Positions 1 through 4,936 of a stretch of DNA of 6,106 nucleotides are shown here, in pieces. Each line of letters begins with the position of its first letter. Position 1 is the first letter of the stretch. The notes under the pieces are model-generated. The model saw only the letters and a list, made by a program, of their open reading frames with translations. It was not told where the DNA came from and made no database searches. The stretch is taken from contig JAJTHO010000099.1 in assembly GCA_021297975.1 (NCBI GenBank), positions 1 to 6,106 of the forward strand. The letters are read 5' to 3'. Origin of the DNA: Alphaproteobacteria bacterium. Its GTDB lineage: Bacteria; Pseudomonadota; Alphaproteobacteria; JAJTHO01. Both the position numbers and the translations under genes were made by a program.

Positions 1-1046
1 AGATACACGTTACTCGCGCTGGGGCTGGGGGGGCTCGCCATCCCGCGCACGGCGTGGCCGTTACTCTGTAATCCCAAGCGTTTCGCCGTGCTGAGGTCGA
101 GCAGCCAGTCTTGCAGAATGCCGCCGTCTATCAGTTTTTGCGCCGTTGTCGGCAGGCCTTCAGCGTCCAGCGGGCGCGAACGCTGGCCGCGCAGGCGGTG
201 CGGGTCTTCGAAAATCGTGATGCTGCTGCCGAACACGGGTTTATGCAGGCTGTCTTTCAAAAAGCTGGTGCCGCGTGCGATACTACTGCCGTTAATCGCG
301 CTAAGGAAGCTGCGCAGCAGGCTGGCCGCGACGCGCGGGGCGAAGATGACCGGGTAGTGCCCGGTTGCAACCCGCCGAGGATTGAGCCGCGCTACCGTTT
401 GCTCACCAGCGTTGCGGCCAATGGCGTCGGCGGGCGGCAAATCGCCGGCATACACGGCGCTGGCGTAATCGTAATCGCGCTCCATGCCCGTGCCGCTGCC
501 CGCCAGCACACAGACGGAAAAGCCGCTGTCGGTATGCTCGGCGCTATAGTTTAAGCCGTTGCTGCCCCGCAGCAACACCCGGCTGCGGCTATGGCTTGCA
601 TCCGCGCCGTCGCTGTTGCTGATACCGGAAACGGCGCGGGCGGCGTCTTCTGCTTCCGTCGCGAGCGCCAGTAAGGCCTTCGCATCAAGGGATGCTGGGT
701 CATTCAGGTCTAAATCGGGTGCGTTTTTCGCAAGCTGTGCGGGTGTTGCCATCACCGCATAGGGGTCTTCCGGCGCGACGCGCGCCATGGCCACGGTGCG
801 CTCTACTAAGGCCTTCAAGGCATCCGGGCGCACATCGGTGCTGCTGGCGCTGGCCACCTGCTGGCCAATAAACACGCGCAGGCCAACATCCTGGCTATCG
901 GAACGCTCAATCCGCTCGGTCGTGCCGTTGCGGATGGTGACAGAGGTGCTGCTGCCGGAGGCGAGGATAACCTCGGCGGCGGTTGCGCCCATTTTCAGGG
1001 CGGTGGTTAATAAAAAGTCAAGTTGCTGGTCGGGGGTGGTGGTCAC
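1..1046 (-). CDS. pmbA: TldE/PmbA-family metalloprotease subunit (partial, C-terminus beyond window)
   Basis: PmbA (TldE) pairs with TldD in a cytosolic metalloprotease complex known to mature modified peptides such as microcin B17 and to degrade the antitoxin CcdA. TldD carries the zinc site; PmbA does not, and no HExxxH is seen here. I translated the minus strand from a GTG at 1046 and it stays open for 348 codons to the window edge. Family landmarks are LNPRRVATGHYPVIFAP (about residues 220-237), then NGSSIARGTSF, FEDPHRLRGQRSRPLDAEG, and IDGGILQDWLLDLSTAKRLG (about 305-325). The usual family length is about 450 aa, so roughly 100 C-terminal residues are missing only because the window ends. 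The GTG is preferred because AAGGA (1052-1056) lies five bases upstream; the next in-frame ATG (residue 19) would lose conserved-looking N-terminal sequence. It follows gshA by 8 bases and is probably cotranscribed with it. Identification is secure at family level. Confidence 0.93.
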   Translation of the reverse strand, partial: MTTTPDQQLDFLLTTALKMGATAAEVILASGSSTSVTIRNGTTERIERSDSQDVGLRVFIGQQVASASSTDVRPDALKALVERTVAMARVAPEDPYAVMATPAQLAKNAPDLDLNDPASLDAKALLALATEAEDAARAVSGISNSDGADASHSRSRVLLRGSNGLNYSAEHTDSGFSVCVLAGSGTGMERDYDYASAVYAGDLPPADAIGRNAGEQTVARLNPRRVATGHYPVIFAPRVAASLLRSFLSAINGSSIARGTSFLKDSLHKPVFGSSITIFEDPHRLRGQRSRPLDAEGLPTTAQKLIDGGILQDWLLDLSTAKRLGLQSNGHAVRGMASPPSPSASNVY

Positions 1047-1051
1047 GGGCG

Positions 1052-1056
1052 TCCTT
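1052..1056 (-). promoter_or_regulatory. Shine-Dalgarno of pmbA overlapping the gshA stop codon
   Basis: On the minus strand AAGGA is followed after five bases by GTG at 1046. Its first two bases are part of the gshA TAA stop (1055-1057). This decides the pmbA start and suggests translational coupling between gshA and pmbA. Confidence 0.7.
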
Positions 1057-2386
1057 ATAGATTGGGAAGTAGTGCTTTGGCGGCACTACCATGCGAAATG
1101 TTGAGCAAATCCTGTGCGGCGTTGTGCCCATTGGCCACAAGGGTGTCGAGGTAGTCTAGATAGACCCCTTCGCCCAGATTGCGATCAAGTAAGCCATGGC
1201 GTGCTAGGCGTAGTGCCTCTACCGCAGCACCATGAGCGGTAGTTCCATTAAACTCAGTATTAAAGCCAGTTTGCGGCGCGGTAGTTCGCAGTACAGATAG
1301 GGCGTCTGCGTCCCAATTCTTGACCAAATCCGCAGCTCCATCGAGAGCGGTAGTGCTCATGAGTAGTCCCACCCAAAAGGCAGATAGTGCCATCAGGTGG
1401 GCGCGGTTGCCACTGTCCGCGCCGCGCATTTCGAGGTAGCGCTTAAGCCGCACTTCGGGAAACGCGGTGGAGAGATGGTCAGCCCAGTCGGCAACGGTTG
1501 GTAGTTCTCCTGGCAGCGCTGGTAGTTCCCCATTTAGAAAGGCGCGAAAGGATTGCCCGCGCGCATTCAGGTAGTGCCCATCCCGATACACAAAATACAT
1601 CGGCACATCGAGCATATACTCGGTGTATGCCTCGAAACTCATATCGTTTGTAAAGACAAATTTAAGCATACCGGTACGGTCGGGGTCAGTGTCCGTCCAG
1701 ATAAACGAACGGCTGCTTTGATAGCCGGTGGCCGTGCCGCCGAGATACGGCGAATTGGCAAAAAGGGCGGTAGCAATGGGTTGCAGGGCCAGCGAGACGC
1801 GGAATTTCCGTATCATATCGATTTCGGAATGAAAATCGAGGTTCACTTGCACCGTTGTCGTGCGCAGCATCATGTCAATGCCGTGCTGCCCCTTATCCGC
1901 CATCTGCGCCCGCATAATGGCATAGCGCCCCTTGGGCATCCAGGTGAAGTCTTCGCGGCTGGCAGTGGGGTGGGTGCCTTGCCCCAAGAGCGCATAACCC
2001 CACGGGTCAATAATGCTGTGCACCTCGGCTAAATGCGTATCCAGCTCTGCGGCGGTCTCGTGCAGTGTTTGGAGCGGTGCACCGGACAGCTCAAACTGCC
2101 CGCCCGGCTCTAAGGATATCGCCGCGCCGTTCTTGAGGAGTGCAATCGGCAAGCCCTGTTCCCGCACCATCTCCCAGCCGAAGCGCGCCGCTAAGGCCTC
2201 TAATAGCGCCCGGATGCCGCGCTCGCCCTCATAGGGCATGGGTTTGCCGCGTGCATCAATGATAAACTTCTCGTGTTCCGTGCCGATGCGGGCGGCGGAT
2301 ACGGGCTTGCAGCCCTCAGCCAGATACGCCGTGAGCTGTTTTTTATCGGTAATCACGCCCCCGGCGCTGCTGGGAACGGCGGTCAT
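1055..2386 (-). CDS. gshA: Glutamate-cysteine ligase, plant/alphaproteobacterial type
   Basis: This enzyme catalyses the ATP-dependent joining of glutamate and cysteine to gamma-glutamylcysteine, the first step of glutathione synthesis, in the cytosol. With the ATG at 2386 the protein has 443 residues, close to the usual length of this type. Landmarks: IGTEHEKF (34-41), LEPGGQFELSGAPLQTLHET (92-111), WMPKGRYAIM (149-158), DMMLRTTTVQVNLDF (171-185), ALFANSPYLGG (207-217), FIWTDTDPDRTGML (228-241), LDVPMYFVYRDG (259-270) and FPEVRLKRYLEMRGAD (309-324). ATG 2386 overlaps the rsmE stop as ATGA, the classic coupling arrangement; the frame continues upstream only to a TTG at 2416, which I consider less likely. 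No strong Shine-Dalgarno is seen before the ATG, consistent with coupling. The 3' third (1085-1575) is dense in the word GGTAGT on the + strand, unlike the 5' part. The family call is secure. Confidence 0.93.
   Translation of the reverse strand: MTAVPSSAGGVITDKKQLTAYLAEGCKPVSAARIGTEHEKFIIDARGKPMPYEGERGIRALLEALAARFGWEMVREQGLPIALLKNGAAISLEPGGQFELSGAPLQTLHETAAELDTHLAEVHSIIDPWGYALLGQGTHPTASREDFTWMPKGRYAIMRAQMADKGQHGIDMMLRTTTVQVNLDFHSEIDMIRKFRVSLALQPIATALFANSPYLGGTATGYQSSRSFIWTDTDPDRTGMLKFVFTNDMSFEAYTEYMLDVPMYFVYRDGHYLNARGQSFRAFLNGELPALPGELPTVADWADHLSTAFPEVRLKRYLEMRGADSGNRAHLMALSAFWVGLLMSTTALDGAADLVKNWDADALSVLRTTAPQTGFNTEFNGTTAHGAAVEALRLARHGLLDRNLGEGVYLDYLDTLVANGHNAAQDLLNISHGSAAKALLPNL
1069..1089. 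repeat. Inverted repeat GTAGTGC/GCACTAC at the gshA 3' end
   Basis: GTAGTGC (1069-1075) and GCACTAC (1083-1089) are perfect 7-base arms around a 7-base loop. It lies inside the last codons of gshA, about 12 bases before the stop and just ahead of the pmbA Shine-Dalgarno in the transcript. No T-run follows it in the leftward direction, so it is not a standard terminator. The 1083-1090 arm carries the GGTAGTGCC word on the minus strand. Confidence 0.55.
1085..1575. repeat. Cluster of GGTAGT words, patch 1 (gshA 3' third)
   Basis: GGTAGT occurs on the + strand at 1150, 1238, 1280, 1349, 1500, 1521 and 1570, and on the minus strand at 1085-1090. Several extend to GGTAGT(G/T)CC (1238, 1521, 1570, 1085 minus). 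Near-matches include 1069 (AGTAGTGC), 1210 (CGTAGTGCC) and 1362 (AGTAGTCCC). In gshA the words fall in all three codon phases, giving Thr-Thr (1238, 1280, 1349), Glu-Leu-Pro (1500, 1521), Asp-Tyr-Leu (1150) and His-Tyr-Leu (1570). They are therefore not explained by one favoured dipeptide. Confidence 0.6.
1219..1242. repeat. Inverted repeat CTACCGC/GCGGTAG within gshA
   Basis: CTACCGC (1219-1225) and GCGGTAG (1236-1242) are perfect 7-base arms with a 10-base loop. The right arm overlaps a GGTAGT word (1238-1243). It is inside coding sequence and may be chance or part of the repeated-word pattern seen here. Confidence 0.4.
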
Positions 2387-3117
2387 GCGCGCCAATCGCC
2401 AAGCACAGCTTGCCAAACGGCCAATGCCGCCAACGCCGCCGTATCGGCGCGCAGTACTCGTTTTCCTAAGCTCACCCGTATTACCTTAGGGTGCGCCGCT
2501 AACATTTTCAACTCATCGCCGTGAAAACCGCCTTCGGGGCCAATGAGCAGCGCCCACGGCGCGGCGCGCTCAGCGCCGTAGCGGGCGGGCAGCTCCGCCA
2601 TCGGGATGCCCGCGCCCGTCTCATCTGCAACCACTAGCCAGCGGTCTTCCGGCCAGGAGACCAGCCGTTTTTCTAACGTTTCCGGGGGGAGTATTGCGGG
2701 TATGTCCAGCCGGTCACACTGTTCCGCCGCCTCCAGCGCGTTGGCGCGCAGCCGCTCCAGGTTAACCCTATTTACAATCGTATGCTGGGTAAAAATCGGT
2801 TGCAAGAGCCGCACGCCCAGCTCGGTGGCCTTTTGCGCCATTAAATCCGCCGGGGTGCGCTTAATCGGGGCAAACAGCAGCCAAATATCCGCGCCCGGCT
2901 CGGCGCTACGCACGAAATCTTGACATAAAACCACCGCCGCGCCCTTGCGAATACTGTCCAGAGCCCCGCGAAACTCGCCGTTTTCCTCATTAAACACAAG
3001 CACGGCGCTGCCCACCGTGCGGCGCAGAACGGTTGTAAGATAATGGCTCTGTGAAGGGGGCAGCGTCACGCTTGCGCCCGCGCTGAGATTATCTTTACAA
3101 TAGAGCCGTGGAATCAT
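2383..3117 (-). CDS. rsmE: 16S rRNA (uracil-1498-N3)-methyltransferase RsmE
   Basis: RsmE uses S-adenosylmethionine to methylate N3 of U1498 in helix 44 of 16S rRNA in the assembled 30S subunit. The 244-residue product has the usual layout: an N-terminal PUA-like part (about 1-70, MIPRLYC start, then SQSHYLTTVLRR) and a C-terminal SPOUT (trefoil-knot) domain. SPOUT landmarks are QKATELGV (95-102), EAAEQCDR (129-136), LLIGPEGGFHGDEL (190-203) and VSLGKRVLRADTAALAAL (215-232), the last two forming the knot and cofactor site. The start at 3117 gives the MIPRL beginning common in alphaproteobacterial homologues. An upstream in-frame start at 3156 would add 13 residues that look unlike the family and would overlap ubiA further. 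It heads the leftward rsmE-gshA-pmbA block; its stop overlaps the gshA start by four bases (ATGA). Confidence 0.94.
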   Translation of the reverse strand: MIPRLYCKDNLSAGASVTLPPSQSHYLTTVLRRTVGSAVLVFNEENGEFRGALDSIRKGAAVVLCQDFVRSAEPGADIWLLFAPIKRTPADLMAQKATELGVRLLQPIFTQHTIVNRVNLERLRANALEAAEQCDRLDIPAILPPETLEKRLVSWPEDRWLVVADETGAGIPMAELPARYGAERAAPWALLIGPEGGFHGDELKMLAAHPKVIRVSLGKRVLRADTAALAALAVWQAVLGDWRA

Positions 3118-3968
3118 CCCCTGCCTATACCGCCAATTCAGCGCCGCGCAAAGCATCGTTTTTGCGGCTCGCGGCGCAATTGTTGCGGCTGGATAAGCCG
3201 GTGGGTGCGCTGCTGCTCTATTGGCCGTGCGCGTGGGGGGTATTGCTGGCCGCCAGTCCCGCGCGGTGGGATTTACTGGCGTTGCTGCTCCTCGGCGCGG
3301 CGGCTATGCGCGGGGCAGGGTGCGTGGTGAACGATATGCTCGACAGGCGGATTGATGCAGGTGTTGCCCGCACGGCCATGCGGCCTCTCGCAAGCGGTGC
3401 GCTATCTCTAAGGGCTGCATGGCTGATTTTGGCGGGTGCGCTGGGGGTAGGGCTGCTGGTATGGCTGGCATTACCTGCCGCCGCCCGCTGGTTGAGCCTC
3501 GCCAGTGTGCCCATTGCGGCGCTGTATCCCTTGGCTAAGCGGTTTTTTCCCTGCCCCCAGCTGGTTTTGGCGCTGGTGTTCAATATCGGCGTGCTGGTGG
3601 GGTGGCTGGCAACGGGGCAGGGGTTAGAGCCTGCGGCATGGCTGCTTTATGCGGGCTGCATTTTTTGGACGCTGGCGTATGATACCGTTTATGCCTGGCA
3701 AGACCGGGCGGATGATGCGCGGCTGGGGGTGTATTCCAGTGCAAGGCTGGTTGCGGGCGCGCCTAAGGTTTGGGTTGGTGCAGGGTATGCCCTGTTTGCA
3801 CTGTCGTGGCTGTTTTTAGGGGCGTGGAGCGCTGCCGCGCTGATTCTGGCGGCGGCGGGCGGGCTGCTCTGGTGGTGGGATTTGACACGGCCGCTAGAGG
3901 CCGGGCGCTTTTTTGCCGCCAACGCCGCGCTGGGGGCGGCACTCGCGCTACTGCTTATGATGCGCTGA
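3108..3968 (+). CDS. ubiA: 4-hydroxybenzoate polyprenyltransferase UbiA
   Basis: UbiA is an integral inner-membrane enzyme that attaches the polyprenyl side chain to 4-hydroxybenzoate in ubiquinone synthesis. The 286-residue protein is highly hydrophobic with roughly eight or nine membrane segments. Both Asp-rich, magnesium-diphosphate-binding motifs are present: NDMLDRRID (75-83, NDxxDxxxD) and YDTVYAWQDRADDARLGVYS (191-210, DxxYAxxDxxDD). The N-terminal RLDKPVGALLLYWPCAWG (27-44) and the MRPLASGALS segment (91-100) also match the bacterial UbiA group. The frame has a stop at 3084 and the only conventional start before the conserved part is GTG 3108. No strong Shine-Dalgarno precedes it. The length is slightly below what I recall for alphaproteobacterial homologues (about 300 or more), mostly through a short N-terminus. 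Its first ten bases overlap the divergent rsmE start. Other UbiA-superfamily prenyltransferases are possible, but the motifs and genomic context favour ubiA. Confidence 0.92.
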   Translation: MESSPAYTANSAPRKASFLRLAAQLLRLDKPVGALLLYWPCAWGVLLAASPARWDLLALLLLGAAAMRGAGCVVNDMLDRRIDAGVARTAMRPLASGALSLRAAWLILAGALGVGLLVWLALPAAARWLSLASVPIAALYPLAKRFFPCPQLVLALVFNIGVLVGWLATGQGLEPAAWLLYAGCIFWTLAYDTVYAWQDRADDARLGVYSSARLVAGAPKVWVGAGYALFALSWLFLGAWSAAALILAAAGGLLWWWDLTRPLEAGRFFAANAALGAALALLLMMR

Positions 3969-4192
3969 AACGCTATATCGTTGCGAATCCGGTTTGTTTT
4001 GAATGTTTTTGGTGATGGGGCGCACGGGGGTGATGTTTGGCCAAAAAGCCATGCGCGGCCGTTTCGCTAATAAAACGACAGTGATTTTCTGCGGTGCGCA
4101 GCGACCGCTTCGAAAAAGCCAGCGTAACCCTATATTAACACTTGACGCCGTTCTTAGGAATGGTAAAAGTTTCCCCTCGCGGAGCCCTATGC
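3969..4192 (+). other. Intergenic leader between ubiA and rplU
   Basis: This 224-base stretch is the only long non-coding gap. It holds AT-richer words (TATATT at 4131-4136, TTGACG at 4142-4147) and a short inverted repeat GCGGT/ACCGC (4091-4095 and 4104-4108, 8-base loop). No T-run follows that repeat on either strand, so it does not look like an intrinsic terminator of ubiA. The open frame 4003-4209 lacks a recognisable protein signature and runs into rplU, so I do not call it a gene. The rplU promoter is expected here. An RNA leader that senses bL21 is possible but not shown by the sequence. Confidence 0.5.
4142..4169 (+). promoter_or_regulatory. Candidate sigma70-type promoter for rplU-rpmA
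   Basis: TTGACG (4142-4147) matches the -35 consensus at five of six bases. After 16 bases TAAAAG (4164-4169) matches the -10 consensus at four of six. Transcription would begin near 4176, just ahead of the rplU ribosome-binding site. An alternative -10 is TATATT at 4131-4136, but no good -35 lies at the right distance upstream of it. The -10 match is weak, so this is only a candidate. Confidence 0.35.
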
Positions 4193-4603
4193 ATGTACGC
4201 AGTTTTTAAAGCCAATGGCAAACAATATAAAGTCGCCCCCGGCGATACGTTAAAGCTCGACCGGTTACCCGGCGAGGCAGGTAGTGTAGTATCCTTCGGG
4301 TCGGTATTGCTGCTCAATGATGGCAGTGCCGTCAATGTTGGCACTCCCATGGTCGCGAATGCCGAAGTAACAGCGGAAATTTTGTCGCATGAAAAGGACG
4401 ACAAAATCATTATTTTTAAGAAAAAGCGCCGCCACAACTACCGCCGCCGCAATGGCCATCGTCAGCCGATTTCTTACGTGAAAATCACCAGCATTGGCTT
4501 GGCCGGTGCGATGAATTCGACGGTTGCGGAAAAAAAGCCCGCCGTAAAGCGCGCACCACGTAAAAAAGCAGACGCAGCCAACGCTGCGACAACGGAGGCC
4601 TAA
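4193..4603 (+). CDS. rplU: 50S ribosomal protein bL21
   Basis: bL21 binds 23S rRNA in the large subunit. The 136-residue product begins MYAVFKANGKQYKVAPGD, the standard bL21 opening, so ATG 4193 is chosen over the in-frame upstream ATG at 4142, which would add 17 unrelated residues. CGGAG (4180-4184) lies eight bases before it. The core ends with the family signature FKKKRRHNYRRRNGHRQPISYVKITSI (about 80-106: basic cluster, then GHRQ, then YVKI). Beyond residue about 106 is a tail rich in Lys and Ala, a common extension in alphaproteobacteria. The segment EAGSVVSF (about 27-34) has Gly-Ser encoded by GGT AGT where other bL21 proteins usually have an acidic or Thr residue. rpmA follows after two bases in the conserved L21-L27 order. 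Confidence 0.97.
   Translation: MYAVFKANGKQYKVAPGDTLKLDRLPGEAGSVVSFGSVLLLNDGSAVNVGTPMVANAEVTAEILSHEKDDKIIIFKKKRRHNYRRRNGHRQPISYVKITSIGLAGAMNSTVAEKKPAVKRAPRKKADAANAATTEA
4594..4598 (+). promoter_or_regulatory. Shine-Dalgarno of rpmA inside the end of rplU
   Basis: GGAGG lies in the last codons of rplU, seven bases ahead of the rpmA ATG at 4606. It is a perfect core match and indicates coupled, strong translation of the two ribosomal proteins. Confidence 0.85.
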
Positions 4604-4605
4604 GC

Positions 4606-4875
4606 ATGGCACATAAAAAAGCAGGCGGTAGTTCCCGCAACGGGCGTGATTCCGCCGGACGCCGCCTTGGTGTAAAAGCCTACGGCGGGGAAGCTGTTCT
4701 TGCGGGCAACATCATCGTGCGCCAGCGCGGCACCAAGTACTACCCTGGTAGTAACGTCGGTATCGGTAGTGATCATACCCTGTTTGCCCTGCAACCAGGT
4801 CGTGTTGAGTTCCGCCGCGGCTATAAAGATCGCGTTTTTGTTAACGTTACCGCAGCCGTTGTTGCTGCGCAATAA
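4606..4875 (+). CDS. rpmA: 50S ribosomal protein bL27
   Basis: bL27 sits at the peptidyl transferase centre of the 50S subunit, with its N-terminus reaching the tRNA ends. The 89-residue product starts MAHKKAGGSSRNGRDSAGRR, followed by LGVKAYGGEAV and NIIVRQRGTKYYPGSNVGIG, all bL27 hallmarks; length is normal. There is no N-terminal cleavable extension of the Firmicutes kind. At the usual G-K/R-DHTLFA position this protein reads GSDHTLFA, so a normally basic residue is Ser (about residue 55), encoded by GGT AGT. The nearby PGSNVG also has a GGT AGT-encoded Gly-Ser. It is coupled to rplU by a two-base gap and a GGAGG Shine-Dalgarno. No terminator-like hairpin with a T-run follows before the next gene. 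Confidence 0.98.
   Translation: MAHKKAGGSSRNGRDSAGRRLGVKAYGGEAVLAGNIIVRQRGTKYYPGSNVGIGSDHTLFALQPGRVEFRRGYKDRVFVNVTAAVVAAQ
4738..4753. repeat. Near-continuous palindrome TACTACC-CT-GGTAGTA within rpmA
   Basis: TACTACC (4738-4744) and GGTAGTA (4747-4753) are perfect 7-base arms separated by two bases, inside the codons for Tyr-Tyr-Pro-Gly-Ser of bL27. It holds one GGTAGT word on each strand. The two-base spacer is too short for a comfortable RNA hairpin, so a DNA-level meaning or chance is more likely. Confidence 0.5.
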
Positions 4876-4936
4876 AGCGCCAACCGTTTCGCACTTTTAT
4901 GCGTGACAGGTATGCCCTGAATGCTAGGGTAGTGCC

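Larger units (their letters stand above)
4280..4933. repeat. Cluster of GGTAGT words, patch 2 (rplU-rpmA to next start)
   Basis: GGTAGT occurs on the + strand at 4280, 4627, 4747, 4765 and 4928, and on the minus strand at 4437-4442 and 4739-4744. The four + copies inside genes are all in phase as Gly-Ser (GGT AGT). The copy at 4928-4936 reads GGTAGTGCC directly before the ATG at 4937. No copy was found between 1576 and 4279, nor after 4933. Confidence 0.6.

Noticed and set aside
111..554. 147-codon rightward open frame, and its neighbours at 88-357, 559-762 and 787-1104
   Set aside because: They lie antisense to the clearly recognisable pmbA frame and have no family features; GC-rich coding DNA commonly leaves open antisense frames.
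1500..1528. Tandem repeat around GGTAGTTC at 1500 and 1521 (Gly-Glu-Leu-Pro twice)
   Set aside because: The LPALPGELPT segment matches what I recall of the gshA family, so the peptide repeat is likely ancestral and not a new expansion.
1553..2032. 159-codon rightward open frame opposite gshA
   Set aside because: Antisense shadow of a conserved gshA region; the composition reads as the complement of conserved codons.
2387..2416. Longer gshA starting at TTG 2416
   Set aside because: ATG 2386 gives the ATGA overlap with rsmE; the extra ten residues simply read through the rsmE end in another frame.
3118..3156. Longer rsmE starting at 3156
   Set aside because: The 13 extra residues do not resemble the family, while MIPRL at 3117 is the usual beginning.
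4085..4118. Inverted repeat GCGGT/ACCGC with T-rich left and A-rich right flank, as a ubiA terminator
   Set aside because: The stem is only five pairs with an 8-base loop, and no T-run follows on either strand.
4003..4209. 68-codon open frame in the ubiA-rplU gap
   Set aside because: No recognisable motif, no good ribosome-binding site, and it runs into rplU in another frame.
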